From the NCBI GenBank assembly GCA_018241685.1, contig JAFEDJ010000021.1:62001-126000 (forward strand): a stretch of 64,000 bases of DNA, read 5' to 3'. Shown piece after piece: positions 9,706 through 18,272 of the stretch (its first letter is position 1; each line of letters begins with the position of its first letter). Both the position numbers and the translations under genes were made by a program. Below the pieces are notes generated by a model. That model made no database searches. It saw only the letters and a program-made list of their open reading frames with translations, and was not told the origin of the DNA. This DNA is from Pseudomonadota bacterium. GTDB lineage: Bacteria; Pseudomonadota; Gammaproteobacteria; Burkholderiales; Rhodocyclaceae.

Positions 9706-10566
9706 TTACAGCGATTTGGCCTGGAAGGTATTGCAGTCCTTCACCTGGCCGCTCTCCATGCCCCGCTTGAACCAGCGCACCCGCTGCTCCGACGAACCGT
9801 GGGTGAAGCTGTCCGGCACCGCGTAGCCCTTGGCCTGTTTCTGCAGCGTGTCGTCGCCAATCGCGGTGGCGGCGCGCAGCGCCTCCTCCAGGTCGCCCTG
9901 GTCGAGGATGTGGCGGGCCGTATCGGCGTTCTTGGCCCACACCCCGGCCAGACAGTCCGCCTGCAACTCAAGGCGCACCGACAGCGCATTCGCCTCCCGC
10001 TCGCCGGCCCGCTCCCGCGCCGCCTGCACCTTGGCCGACACGCCGAGCAGGTTCTGCACGTGGTGCCCGACCTCGTGGGCGATCACATAGGCCTGGGCGA
10101 AATCCCCCGGCGCCTTGAAGCGCGTCTTCAGTTCCTGATAGAAACCCAGGTCGATATAGACCTTGTGGTCCGCCGGGCAGTAGAACGGCCCCATCGCCGC
10201 CTGTCCGGTACCGCAGGCGGTGCGGGTAACACCGGTGAACAGCACCAGCTTCGGATCCTCGTACTGCTTGCCGGCCTGGCGGAAGATCTGCTGCCAGGTG
10301 TCCTCGGTCTCGGCCAGCACCTTGCGCACGAACTTGGTCTCCGCGTCGTTGGCCGGCGGGCGGTGTTGCTGCTGCGCCGCCGACGGTGGCGGGGCCGACA
10401 CATGGGACGCCTGGTTCAGCACAACCCGCGGATCGATGCCGAAATACATCGCCACCAGCGCCAGCACCACGGTGCCGACGCCGATGCCGCCCACGGGCAA
10501 GCCACCGCCCCCGCCACCGCGCCGATCCTCGACGTTGTCGCTTTCCCGGCTGTCGTCCAAACGCAT
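9706..10566 (-). CDS. ypfJ: YpfJ-family neutral zinc metallopeptidase
   Basis: Membrane-anchored 286-residue protein of the neutral zinc metallopeptidase family. A polar, Gly-rich N-terminus leads into one membrane helix (about 28-45). The C-terminal domain carries the zinc motif HEVGHH at 164-169, followed by a conserved ELQADC segment. I start at 10566, where GGAGG is spaced correctly; an earlier in-frame ATG at 10632 has no ribosome site and would run through the promoter region. E. coli YpfJ has the same layout. The in vivo substrate of the family is not known to me. Its promoter appears to overlap that of rhlE, which is transcribed divergently. Confidence 0.9.
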   Translation of the reverse strand: MRLDDSRESDNVEDRRGGGGGGLPVGGIGVGTVVLALVAMYFGIDPRVVLNQASHVSAPPPSAAQQQHRPPANDAETKFVRKVLAETEDTWQQIFRQAGKQYEDPKLVLFTGVTRTACGTGQAAMGPFYCPADHKVYIDLGFYQELKTRFKAPGDFAQAYVIAHEVGHHVQNLLGVSAKVQAARERAGEREANALSVRLELQADCLAGVWAKNADTARHILDQGDLEEALRAATAIGDDTLQKQAKGYAVPDSFTHGSSEQRVRWFKRGMESGQVKDCNTFQAKSL

Positions 10567-10615
10567 AAAGCCTCCTTCAAGACCTGCAATACCTTGTCGC
10601 GCTGCAACATTTTCC

Positions 10616-10644
10616 TTGTGCAGTGGGCGCATTATGGCTATAGT
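10616..10644 (+). promoter_or_regulatory. Sigma-70 promoter of rhlE
   Basis: TTGTGC, a 17-base spacer, then TATAGT. A start of transcription near 10651 would give a leader of about 207 bases before rhlE. Confidence 0.6.
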
Positions 10645-10660
10645 CCGCGGTCCGGTGCAA
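10631..10660 (-). promoter_or_regulatory. Putative divergent sigma-70 promoter for the metallopeptidase gene
   Basis: Read on the minus strand: TTGCAC, an 18-base spacer, then CATAAT. It overlaps the rhlE promoter, so the two could exclude each other. Confidence 0.4.
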
Positions 10661-10734
10661 AAAAGCGGTTTCGCACCGAGTCACATCGTCCCTGACCTTC
10701 TTATATCTCCCGTATTAGACGTGAGGTTGTCCTG

Positions 10735-10812
10735 ATCGGTTAGTGCCGATATGCCAGTCAGGCAGCCATTCAGTCGCACGCGTTTTCGCGTGGCGGCGCG
10801 TTGCCGTTTTTT
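10735..10812 (+). promoter_or_regulatory. Structured 5' leader of rhlE with terminator-like element
   Basis: Three hairpins lie in the leader. They are ATCGG/CCGAT (10735-10750), a perfect CACGCG-TTTT-CGCGTG (10777-10792), and CGGC-GCGTT-GCCG (10794-10806) followed at once by six T residues. The last has the form of a weak intrinsic terminator about 50 bases before the start codon. This is compatible with attenuation or cold-responsive folding of a DEAD-box helicase message. Confidence 0.5.
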
Positions 10813-10857
10813 CTTCGCGGGCACCGCATCCGCAATACAAAAGATAAGGAAGCGAAC

Positions 10858-12393
10858 ATGGATTTCGCCACTCTCGGGCTCTCCGAACAGATCGTCAAAG
10901 CCGTTGCCGACGCCGGCTACACCGAACCCACCCCGGTCCAGCAAGCCGCCATTCCCGCCGCTCTCGCCGGCAAGGATCTCGTGGTTTCCAGCCAGACCGG
11001 CTCCGGCAAGACCGCAGCCTTCATGCTGCCGTCCCTGCAGCGCCTGACCACCGAATCCACCATCAAGGCCCGCGGCCCCCGCGTGCTGGTGCTCACCCCC
11101 ACCCGCGAACTGGCCGTTCAGGTCACCGACGCGTGCAAGGGCTACGGCAAGAACCTGCGCTACGCGAAGGCCGTCAGCGTGGTCGGCGGCATGCCCTACC
11201 CGGTGCAGAACAAGCTGCTGTCCAGCCCCTATGAGATCCTGGTGGCCACCCCTGGCCGTCTGATGGACCAGATGAACAGCGGCCGCATCGACTTCGCCCG
11301 CCTGGAGATCCTGATCCTCGACGAAGCCGACCGCATGCTCGACATGGGCTTCGTGGACGACATCGAGGCCATCGTCGCCAAGCTGCCGGCCGATCGCCAG
11401 ACGCTGTTCTTCTCGGCCACCCTCGACGGTCAGGTCGCGCGCATGATGCAGCGCCTGCTGAAGGATCCGGAGCGCATCGAGATCGCCTCCGCGCAGACCC
11501 GCCACGAGAACATCGAACAGCGTCTGCTGGTCGCCGACGACATCAGCCACAAGAACCGTCTGCTCGACGGCATCCTGCGTGACGTGGGCGTCGAACAGGC
11601 CATCGTGTTCACCGCCACCAAGCGCGACGCCGATGCCCTGACGCTGAACCTGGAATCCCAGGGCCACTCCGTTGCCGCCCTGCACGGCGACATGAACCAG
11701 CGCATGCGCACCCGCACGCTGGACCAGTTGCGTCGCGGCCACCTGCGCGTGCTGATCGCCACCGACGTCGCCGCCCGCGGCATCGACGTGCGCACCATCA
11801 GCCACGTGATCAACTACGACCTGCCGAAGGTCGCCGCCGACTACGTGCACCGCATCGGCCGTACCGGCCGCGGCGGCGCCAGCGGCATCGCCATCAGCCT
11901 GGCCGAGCGCCGCGACGTGCGCCTGCTGCGCGCCATCGAACGCTACACCCGCCAACCGCTGGCCGTGCACACCCTGCCCGGTCTCGAGCCGCGCACCACG
12001 CTGCCGGCCGACGAGCGCCGCCCCGGTGGTCCGCGCCGTGACGGCCGCGGCTACGGCAACGGCGGCGGTGGCCGCTTCGGCGACAAGCGCCCGTCCGGCG
12101 GCTTCGGCAGTGGCGCGGGTCGTTTCGACCGCGAACGCCGTGACGACAACCGTGGAGAAGGCCGCAGCGCCAGCCCGTGGGCCGGCAACGGCGAAGGCCG
12201 CCGCGATTTCCGCGACGCCCCCCGCCGCGCCGATGGCGCCAGCGCCCCGCGCCATCCGGAACACCGTACCGAGTTCCCCCACGTGGCCAAGCGCAGCTCC
12301 AGCCACCACAATGCCGGTGGCTTCGGCGGCGGACGCAGCGAAGGCACCGGCGGCAAGCCGCGCGCTGGCCGCACCTTCAACCGCGACCGCTGA
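10858..12393 (+). CDS. rhlE: DEAD-box ATP-dependent RNA helicase, RhlE type
   Basis: RNA-unwinding ATPase of 511 residues acting in ribosome assembly, RNA decay and cold adaptation. Motifs run in order: Q motif region (TPVQQAAIPAAL), Walker A with Lys51 (SQTGSGKT), PTRELAVQV, DEAD at 155-158, SAT, and HRIGRTGRGG. The helicase core ends near residue 380. The last 130 residues form a basic, Gly/Arg-rich, disordered tail with repeated RRD/GGR elements, typical of RhlE and probably RNA-binding. AAGGAAG precedes the ATG. It has its own promoter, a long folded leader and a strong hairpin after the stop, so it is monocistronic and probably regulated at the RNA level. Confidence 0.95.
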   Translation: MDFATLGLSEQIVKAVADAGYTEPTPVQQAAIPAALAGKDLVVSSQTGSGKTAAFMLPSLQRLTTESTIKARGPRVLVLTPTRELAVQVTDACKGYGKNLRYAKAVSVVGGMPYPVQNKLLSSPYEILVATPGRLMDQMNSGRIDFARLEILILDEADRMLDMGFVDDIEAIVAKLPADRQTLFFSATLDGQVARMMQRLLKDPERIEIASAQTRHENIEQRLLVADDISHKNRLLDGILRDVGVEQAIVFTATKRDADALTLNLESQGHSVAALHGDMNQRMRTRTLDQLRRGHLRVLIATDVAARGIDVRTISHVINYDLPKVAADYVHRIGRTGRGGASGIAISLAERRDVRLLRAIERYTRQPLAVHTLPGLEPRTTLPADERRPGGPRRDGRGYGNGGGGRFGDKRPSGGFGSGAGRFDRERRDDNRGEGRSASPWAGNGEGRRDFRDAPRRADGASAPRHPEHRTEFPHVAKRSSSHHNAGGFGGGRSEGTGGKPRAGRTFNRDR

Positions 12394-12431
12394 CACCGCA
12401 GCGACGCCGGGCCACGGCCCGGCTCGCGGCA

Positions 12432-12469
12432 CATGACAAGGGGGCGCCCACGGGCGCCCCCTTGTCATG
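12432..12469 (+). terminator. Very strong hairpin downstream of rhlE
   Basis: Two 18-base arms pair perfectly across 2 bases. The left arm begins CATGACAAGGGGG and the right arm ends CCCCCTTGTCATG. It lies 39 bases after the rhlE stop with no T-run behind it. It either terminates or protects the 3' end of the message. Confidence 0.7.
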
Positions 12470-12661
12470 CGTGCATCCCCCATATCCCAACGAGAGCAAG
12501 ACAGGGCGCCCTTCCCCGAGCGCAAGACGGAGACAGGAATAGCATCAAAAGACCCCTCAATTCCTGAGGTGGATCAACTGCCGGCCATCTATGATGGAAT
12601 ACAGTTTTTGGCACGCATCATTCGAGCCTGCCCGACACTCATTCCAAAGGGGGAAAAAACC

Positions 12662-13090
12662 ATGAAAATCTCCAGTCCCGTCATCGGCGAAATCGAAGTC
12701 TCGCCCGAACGCATCATCGAATTCCCGAACGGCCTGCCTGGCTTCGAAGCCACCCACCAATTCACGCTGCTGCACCCTGAAGGCGACGACGCTCCGAACA
12801 TCTTCGTATTACAAGGCGTGGACAACCCCGAAGTGACCTTCACCGTCACTACACCGGATGTGCTCGGACTGAACTATGAATTCACGCTGACCGACGACGA
12901 AGTCGACGCGCTCCAGCTCGGCAATCCGGACGATGTCAGCGTGCTGCTGATCGTCCGCAACAACGACACGGGGGCCGTCGCCCCGCAAGCCAACGTAATG
13001 GCGCCGCTGGTCATCAATACCGCTACCCGTCGCGCGGTCCAGAAGATCATCGGCCGCGTCGACACCAGCGTGACCCTGCGCGCCGTCTGA
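12662..13090 (+). CDS. fliW: Flagellar assembly factor FliW
   Basis: A 142-residue soluble protein with the FliW fold. It starts MKISSPVIGEIEV and has the FPNGLPGFE segment and a QANVMAPLVIN segment near the C-terminus. In Bacillus and Campylobacter, FliW binds flagellin and the translational repressor CsrA, coupling flagellin synthesis to export; I assume the same partners here. A GGGGGA ribosome site precedes the ATG. No csrA or flagellin gene is adjacent, so this is an isolated copy. Together with the two chemoreceptors in the window it implies a motile cell. The 190 bases before it hold no promoter I can assign with confidence. Confidence 0.93.
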   Translation: MKISSPVIGEIEVSPERIIEFPNGLPGFEATHQFTLLHPEGDDAPNIFVLQGVDNPEVTFTVTTPDVLGLNYEFTLTDDEVDALQLGNPDDVSVLLIVRNNDTGAVAPQANVMAPLVINTATRRAVQKIIGRVDTSVTLRAV

Positions 13091-13111
13091 GCGCGCCCAG
13101 CATCACACAGG

Positions 13112-13149
13112 CGGCCTCCCTCCCTGCCCGGCAGGGTCGGAGGCCGTTT
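13112..13149. terminator. Terminator shared by fliW and namZ
   Basis: CGGCCTCC pairs with GGAGGCCG. Nested inside it is CCCTGCC paired with GGCAGGG, and GTTTC follows. It lies between the convergent ends of the two genes. Confidence 0.75.
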
Positions 13150-13152
13150 CAT

Positions 13153-14361
13153 TCAGTACAGCAAATAATCCCGCCGTTCTTCGTCCCACGCCTTTTCGTC
13201 GCCCAGCGCCAGCGCATCCAGATCACCAGGGCGCGTCGTCGCATCATCCACCCACTCGCGCAGGATCTCCGAACCATTGATCAGATCGATGGCCAGGCGG
13301 TCGTGTTCGTACTCATAGGGAAAATCCCGCCACAGCGGGTAGTCCCGGCGTACCCGGCGGATCGCCTTGAAGGCGAGCGCCTGCAGGCGCCAGGGGCGGA
13401 AGGCCGCGTGGTCGTAATGGGTCGGATCCTCCACGTGGATCTGCAGGCCCTGGCACAGCTTGCCGGCATGCTTGTGGAAGGTCGGCTCGAACCAGCATTC
13501 GCGCAGCTTGCAGCCGGCCAGCCAGTTGGGCGCAAAAGCCTCCATCTCGGCCAGCACCGTGCCCGCATCCAGATCCGGGGCGCCGAACAGTTCCAGCGGA
13601 CGGGTCGTACCGCGCCCCTCGGACAGCGTCGTGCCCTCCAGCATCACGGTTCCGGCATAGGCCCGCGCCATCGACAGGTTAGGCGCGTTGGGACTCGGGT
13701 TGATCCAGCTGCGCTCGCCCAGCGGCCAGCCGTAGCCGGGCGCAGCCTCGGGCTGCCAGCCCTCCATCGTGATCACCTGGCAATCCACGTCGAGCTTCAG
13801 CGTGGCAATGAACCAGCGGGCCAGTTCGCCCATCGTCAGGCCGTGGCGCATCGGCAAGGGGCCGGCGCCGACGAAGCTCTCCCAGCCCGGCTGCAACAGC
13901 GTGCCCTCGACGGGGCGCCCGGCCGGGTTCGGGCGGTCCAGCACCCACACGCTCTTGCCGTGGTGGGCGGCCGCCTCCAGCACATAGCGCAGCGTGGTGA
14001 TGAAGGTGTAGATGCGGCAGCCCAAGTCCTGCAGGTCCACCAGCAGCACATCGAAGCGGTCCATCATCGGTGCCGTCGGCCGGCGCACTTCGCCGTACAG
14101 GCTGAACACCGGTATGCCGTGCCGGGGATCGAAGAAATCCGGCGACTCCATCATGTTGTCCTGCTTGTCGCCGCGCAGCCCGTGCTGGGGGCCGAAGGCC
14201 GCCGACAGCTGGATGTCAGGCAGGGCCGCCAGCGCGTCGAGGGAATGGGTCAGGTCACGGGTGACGGAGGCCGGATGGGCCAGCAGGGCAACCCGCTTGC
14301 CGGCCAGCGGGCGGCGCAGTTCAGGGTCGGCAAGCAGGCGGTCGAGACCGAAACGGATCAT
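13153..14361 (-). CDS. namZ: NamZ-type exo-beta-N-acetylmuramidase (DUF1343)
   Basis: A 402-residue glycoside hydrolase of the DUF1343/GH171 family. The characterised Bacillus member releases N-acetylmuramic acid from the non-reducing end of peptidoglycan fragments. Recognisable conserved stretches are LLAHPASV near the start, FGPQHGLRGD, VFSLYGE, DLQDLGCRIYTF, LDRPNPAG, EGTTLSEGRGTTRP and FEPTFHKH. No signal peptide is seen, so it would act on recycled muropeptide fragments in the cytoplasm, or leave by another route. Its ATG overlaps the stop of the DOMON-like gene upstream, making a two-gene operon. Confidence 0.9.
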   Translation of the reverse strand: MIRFGLDRLLADPELRRPLAGKRVALLAHPASVTRDLTHSLDALAALPDIQLSAAFGPQHGLRGDKQDNMMESPDFFDPRHGIPVFSLYGEVRRPTAPMMDRFDVLLVDLQDLGCRIYTFITTLRYVLEAAAHHGKSVWVLDRPNPAGRPVEGTLLQPGWESFVGAGPLPMRHGLTMGELARWFIATLKLDVDCQVITMEGWQPEAAPGYGWPLGERSWINPSPNAPNLSMARAYAGTVMLEGTTLSEGRGTTRPLELFGAPDLDAGTVLAEMEAFAPNWLAGCKLRECWFEPTFHKHAGKLCQGLQIHVEDPTHYDHAAFRPWRLQALAFKAIRRVRRDYPLWRDFPYEYEHDRLAIDLINGSEILREWVDDATTRPGDLDALALGDEKAWDEERRDYLLY

Positions 14362-14906
14362 GGTGTCGGAGCCTTGAGAGCGACGGCAAAACCGTCGCGG
14401 TGATGAAAGTCGGGCTTGCCCGGCGGATGTGCCAGCGCCCAGTAACTGTGATGGCCGTCACCATGCTCGATGACGGCGGTGATGCCCAGGCGCAGCTCTC
14501 CGGCCGGCAGGCACGCCGCCTCGAGGTCAGCAGCCAGGCTCAGCACGCCAGCATCACGGGCGATGAGCAACTGCGGTGCCGGGCCGACCGGCGAGGGCAC
14601 ACGCCCCCGGTAGGTAGCGAAATCGAAGCGCGCCCACTGGCCGTTCGGGGAAAAATTGAATTCCCGATAGGCGTCCAAGGCATCCGCACAGACGAACACC
14701 TCGAAACAGGTATAGGCCCACAGGCGCTCTGGCGGCAAGGGCGTGGCGGCCTCCGGAATGCGCAAGCTATCCAGATCACCTTCCAGCCGGTAAGACACGC
14801 GCAGGCCGCCGTCGGTGCCGCGCTCAAACTCCACGTGAATTGCCCGCACGCCGGCAGCCGACGTATCCGGATGGCAAACCAATGTGACGGAAGGGGAAGC
14901 GGTCAT
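14358..14906 (-). CDS. DOMON-like domain protein
   Basis: A 182-residue beta-rich soluble protein. The sequence LWAYTCFEVFVCADALDAYREFNFSP followed by WARFDFATYR is characteristic of small bacterial proteins with a DOMON-like/carbohydrate-binding-9-like sandwich. No signal peptide, heme motif or catalytic residue is evident. It is the first gene of a pair with namZ (ATGA overlap), which suggests a link to sugar or cell-wall fragment metabolism. That link is inference from position. Confidence 0.7.
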   Translation of the reverse strand: MTASPSVTLVCHPDTSAAGVRAIHVEFERGTDGGLRVSYRLEGDLDSLRIPEAATPLPPERLWAYTCFEVFVCADALDAYREFNFSPNGQWARFDFATYRGRVPSPVGPAPQLLIARDAGVLSLAADLEAACLPAGELRLGITAVIEHGDGHHSYWALAHPPGKPDFHHRDGFAVALKAPTP

Positions 14907-15014
14907 GGCGTGGCGGCAAGCTCGGGGGCGTGCAGTTTAGCGGTTCTGCCGCGACAGGTTAAACTCCCGCGGGCCGGCACGGTCCATTCCATTCGTGCCC
15001 TCGTAGCGATTCCC

Positions 15015-15470
15015 ATGTCTGCATCCCACTCCCCCGTCCAGCGCAGCTTTATCGATCGCCTGCGCCAGGTCGTCCTCTTCGAGGTCGGCGGCCTGCTGCT
15101 GATCACGCCGCCCTACATCTGGCTGTCCGGCCAGCCGAGCGGCGACTCCTACATGCTGATGGCCATCCTGGCCGTCATCGCGGCCATCTGGAACGGCAGC
15201 TTCAACACCGCCTTCGACTGGCTGGAAGGCCGCCTCACCGGCCGCACTGCGGACCGCCGTCCGTGGCGGCTGCGGGCCGTCCACGCCATCGGTTTCGAAG
15301 GCGGGCTGTTCATGCTGACGCTGCCGGTGGTGATGCTGTGGACCGGCATGGACTGGCTCACCGCCCTCATCGCCGACATCAGCATCGCGCTGGCCTATGT
15401 GGTGTATGCCTTCGGCTTCAACCTGGCCTACGACCGGGCCTTTCCGATCGTCACCGGAGCCGGCCGCTGA
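15015..15470 (+). CDS. PACE-family (AceI-like) efflux transporter
   Basis: A 151-residue inner-membrane protein with four predicted helices in two repeated pairs (BTP domains). Each pair begins with a charged turn followed by the E-G-x-L motif type: FEVGGLLLITP near residue 22 and FEGGLFMLTLPVV near residue 95. Intervening WNGSFNTAFDWLE and AYVVYAFGFNLAYD segments are family hallmarks. PACE pumps export chlorhexidine and short polyamines in exchange for protons. The ATG follows weak ribosome-binding sequence. It diverges from the DOMON-like/namZ pair. A regulator of the LysR type often neighbours PACE genes, but none is present here. Confidence 0.88.
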   Translation: MSASHSPVQRSFIDRLRQVVLFEVGGLLLITPPYIWLSGQPSGDSYMLMAILAVIAAIWNGSFNTAFDWLEGRLTGRTADRRPWRLRAVHAIGFEGGLFMLTLPVVMLWTGMDWLTALIADISIALAYVVYAFGFNLAYDRAFPIVTGAGR

Positions 15471-15509
15471 GCCCCGCTGCAGGCGGCCGACGAAGCACGG
15501 GCGGACCGC

Positions 15510-15515
15510 TATAAT
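15510..15515 (+). promoter_or_regulatory. Putative -10 box for psd
   Basis: A perfect TATAAT 36 bases before the GTG start. There is no convincing -35 element. Confidence 0.45.
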
Positions 15516-15545
15516 CCGCCCCTTCGCTTCCGCCGGAAACCTGCC

Positions 15546-16397
15546 GTGTCCGACCGCCTCAAAGTCCTTCCCCAATACTTGATCCCCAAGCAGGCCCTCA
15601 CCGTGCTGGCCGGCAAACTAGCTGGCGCCCGGGCCGGCGGTCTCACCACCGGGGTGATCCGCTGGTTCGTCGGCCGCTACGGGGTGAACATGGACGAGGC
15701 AGCCAACCCGGACATCGCCAGCTATGCCAGTTTCAACGATTTCTTCACTCGCCCGCTGAAGGCCGGCGCCCGCCCCCACGCCGACGCCGATTTCATCTGC
15801 CCGGTGGATGGCGCAATCAGCCAGTTCGGCCGCATCGACCGCGACCAGATCTTCCAGGCCAAGGGGCACGCCTACTCCACCCACGCACTGGTCGGTGGAG
15901 ACCGGGATCTGGCGATCCAGTTCCAGGACGGCGAGTTCGCCACGCTCTATCTCAGCCCGCGGGACTACCACCGCATCCACATGCCCTGCGACGGCCGCCT
16001 GACCCGCATGATCTACGTGCCCGGCGCGCTGTTCTCGGTCAATCCGACCACCGCCCGCGGTGTGCCCGGCCTGTTCGCCCGCAACGAGCGGGTGGTGTGC
16101 GTCTTCGAGAACGACGAGATCGGCCCCTTCGTGCTGGTGCTGGTCGGCGCGACCATCGTCGGCAGCATGGCCACCGTCTGGCACGGGCAGATCAACCCGC
16201 CGCGCCCCGGCAAGATCCGCGAATGGGACTACCCGGCCGGCCAGGTCACGCTCAGGAAGGGCGATGAGATGGGCCGCTTCCTGCTCGGCTCGACGGTCGT
16301 CATGCTGTTCCCTAAGAAACGCCTGAGCTTCACCGAGGCCTGGACCCCGGCGAGGCCGATCCGCCTCGGCGAGGCGATGGGCAGTCGGCCGCGCTGA
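15546..16397 (+). CDS. psd: Phosphatidylserine decarboxylase proenzyme
   Basis: Membrane-associated enzyme that decarboxylates phosphatidylserine to phosphatidylethanolamine. The 283-residue chain matches the length of E. coli Psd. The self-cleavage motif LGST lies at 247-250; Ser249 becomes the pyruvoyl group at the head of the small alpha chain. FNDFFTR, DGAISQFG, SPRDYHRIHMP and VGSMATVW match the family through its length. GTG at 15546 is the natural start. The gene stands alone, since pssA, often its neighbour, is absent. The CDF gene converges on it with only 12 bases between the stops. Confidence 0.96.
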   Translation: MSDRLKVLPQYLIPKQALTVLAGKLAGARAGGLTTGVIRWFVGRYGVNMDEAANPDIASYASFNDFFTRPLKAGARPHADADFICPVDGAISQFGRIDRDQIFQAKGHAYSTHALVGGDRDLAIQFQDGEFATLYLSPRDYHRIHMPCDGRLTRMIYVPGALFSVNPTTARGVPGLFARNERVVCVFENDEIGPFVLVLVGATIVGSMATVWHGQINPPRPGKIREWDYPAGQVTLRKGDEMGRFLLGSTVVMLFPKKRLSFTEAWTPARPIRLGEAMGSRPR

Positions 16398-16409
16398 ACC
16401 GCAGCGGCT

Positions 16410-17303
16410 TCAGTGGCGCAGGCGCAGGATGCGCCACGCGCCGGCCAGCACCATCGCGCCGATGATGCTACCCACCACCCAGTCCGGCCACGGGCTGCCG
16501 AGCCAGGCTACCAGCCCGCCGGCGACGATCACCCCAAGGTTCGCCAGCGCATCGTTGGCGGTGAAGATATAGCTCGCCTTCATGTGCGCGCCGCCGTCCC
16601 GGTGGCCGGCGATCAGTACCATGCAGGCCACGTTGGCGACTAGCGCCAGCAGCGACACGCCCATCATCGCACCGGCCAGGGTTTCCGAACCGTACAACAC
16701 GTGGTCCGCCACCTGCACGAACAGGCCCAGCCCGAGCAGCAACTGCAGCACGCCGGCGAAGCGCGCCGCCTTCAGCTGCAGCGCCGCCCCGCGCCCGACC
16801 GCGTACAGCGCCACCGCATACACCGCCGCATCGGCAAACATGTCGAGGCCGTCGGCAAGCAGGCCCGACGACTCCGCCCACCAGCCGGCCAGCCCCTCGA
16901 CCACGAACATCGCGGCGTTGATGGCGAGCAGCCAGCGCAGCGCCCGTCGTTCGGCGACCGGATCCTCCACCCGCGCCGCTGGCGCCCCGGCGGCCGGACC
17001 GCTGGCGAGGCGCTCCGCCCCCATGCCCAGGCGGGCGATGCGGGCCTCGACCTCGTCGGACAACACCGCATGCCAGACGGTGACGGTACGCGCGATCAGG
17101 TCGAACTCCAACCCGTGGGCCAGCCCGTCCAGTTCCATCCGCACCAGCGCCTCCTCGGCCGGGCAGTCCATGTCGCCGACGCGGAAGGTCGACCTCAGCG
17201 TGGCCTCGCCGCCGGGCCGGCCCGGCTCATCCAGGCCGACCAATTGCGGACGCGCCGCGCCACAACTGCAGCCACCGGAACAGGAAGAGGTCGTTTCAGG
17301 CAT
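16410..17303 (-). CDS. CDF-family cation transporter with N-terminal HMA-like domain
   Basis: A 297-residue metal exporter of the cation diffusion facilitator type. A Cys-rich N-terminus (CSGGCSCG) is followed by a heavy-metal-associated-like domain (about 35-100). The motif there is GDMDCPAEEALVRMEL, so one of the two usual cysteines is replaced. The membrane part (about 118-295) has the helix-2 aspartates in LADGLDMFADA and an NDALANLG segment in helix 5. Fusion of an HMA-like domain to a CDF pump is less common than to P-type ATPases. Zn, Cd, Co or Fe are possible substrates and the sequence alone does not decide. No metal-responsive regulator adjoins it. Confidence 0.85.
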   Translation of the reverse strand: MPETTSSCSGGCSCGAARPQLVGLDEPGRPGGEATLRSTFRVGDMDCPAEEALVRMELDGLAHGLEFDLIARTVTVWHAVLSDEVEARIARLGMGAERLASGPAAGAPAARVEDPVAERRALRWLLAINAAMFVVEGLAGWWAESSGLLADGLDMFADAAVYAVALYAVGRGAALQLKAARFAGVLQLLLGLGLFVQVADHVLYGSETLAGAMMGVSLLALVANVACMVLIAGHRDGGAHMKASYIFTANDALANLGVIVAGGLVAWLGSPWPDWVVGSIIGAMVLAGAWRILRLRH

Positions 17304-17373
17304 GGCAAAGCATCTCGAAGTGATTCGGCCCCGATGGTAGCCTGTCGGCCTCTCAGTCCGCAGCCTGCTATCG

Positions 17374-18270
17374 ATGAACGCCCCGCTGATCCGCTACGTC
17401 GAACCGGTCTTCCGCCCGCCCAGTGAGGCGGAATCCCTGATCCTGCCGGTCACCGACGGCTGCTCATGGAACCAGTGCACTTTCTGCGAGATGTACACCG
17501 CGCCGCAGAAAGCTTTCCGCGCCCGCAGCGAGGACGAAGTGCTGGACAGCATCCGGCGCGTCGGCGAACGCTACGGCAAGCAGGTCCGCCGGGTCTTCCT
17601 CGCCGATGGCGACGCGCTGGTGCTGCCGACCCGCCGCCTGCTGGCGATCCTCGAGGCGATCCGCACGCACCTGCCCGGCGTGCATCGGGTCTCCAGCTAC
17701 TGCCTGGCCCGTAACCTGAAGAAGAAAACGGTCGCCGAACTCGCCAGCCTGCGCGAGGCCGGCCTGCGCATGGCTTACCTCGGCGCGGAATCCGGCGACG
17801 ACGAGGTGCTGGCGAAGGTGAACAAGGGCGAAACCTTCGATTCGACGCGAGACGCCCTCGACAAGCTCGGCGAGGCCGGCCTCACCCGCTCGGTGATGAT
17901 CCTCAACGGTCTCGGCGGGCAAGTCCTCAGCGACCGGCACGCCGACAACTCGGCCCGCCTCGCCAACGCCACCCAGCCGGAATTCCTGTCCACGCTGGTA
18001 GTGAGCTTCCCGACCGGCGAAGCCCGCTTCCGCGCCGGTTTTCCAGAATGGGAACCCCTCGATCAGGCCGGCCTGTTCCGCGAGATGGAGCGCTTCCTGG
18101 GCCAGCTCGAACTGCGCCGCACGGTGTTCCGCTCCGACCACGCCAGCAACTGGCTGGTCCTGAAAGGCACCCTGGGTGCCGACAAGGCTCGCCTGCTCGA
18201 CGAGGTCCGCAGCGCCATCGCCACACCGGCGGCGGCCGGGCTGCGACCGGCCTGGGCGCGGGGACTGTAA
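17374..18270 (+). CDS. Radical SAM protein with CX4CX2C cluster motif
   Basis: A 298-residue radical SAM protein. Cluster ligands are Cys30, Cys35 and Cys38 in DGCSWNQCTFCEMY, one residue wider than the canonical CX3CX2C. This GCSWN-x-CTFC form recurs in a family of unassigned radical SAM proteins. The barrel continues with VFLADGDAL, LGAESGDDEVL and MILNGLGG. No SPASM or B12 domain is attached. The stop lies two bases before the start of the yjbQ gene, so the two are almost certainly co-translated. Substrate unknown. Confidence 0.88.
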   Translation: MNAPLIRYVEPVFRPPSEAESLILPVTDGCSWNQCTFCEMYTAPQKAFRARSEDEVLDSIRRVGERYGKQVRRVFLADGDALVLPTRRLLAILEAIRTHLPGVHRVSSYCLARNLKKKTVAELASLREAGLRMAYLGAESGDDEVLAKVNKGETFDSTRDALDKLGEAGLTRSVMILNGLGGQVLSDRHADNSARLANATQPEFLSTLVVSFPTGEARFRAGFPEWEPLDQAGLFREMERFLGQLELRRTVFRSDHASNWLVLKGTLGADKARLLDEVRSAIATPAAAGLRPAWARGL

Positions 18271-18272
18271 AC

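Noticed and set aside
10681..12525. 614-codon minus-strand frame opposite rhlE
   Set aside because: Shadow of the RhlE gene. The Ala/Val-rich translation mirrors the Gly/Arg tail of RhlE.
12609..12624. Sigma-54-like TGGCACG upstream of fliW
   Set aside because: The -24 half is good but the -12 GC is missing at the required distance (reads ATTCG).
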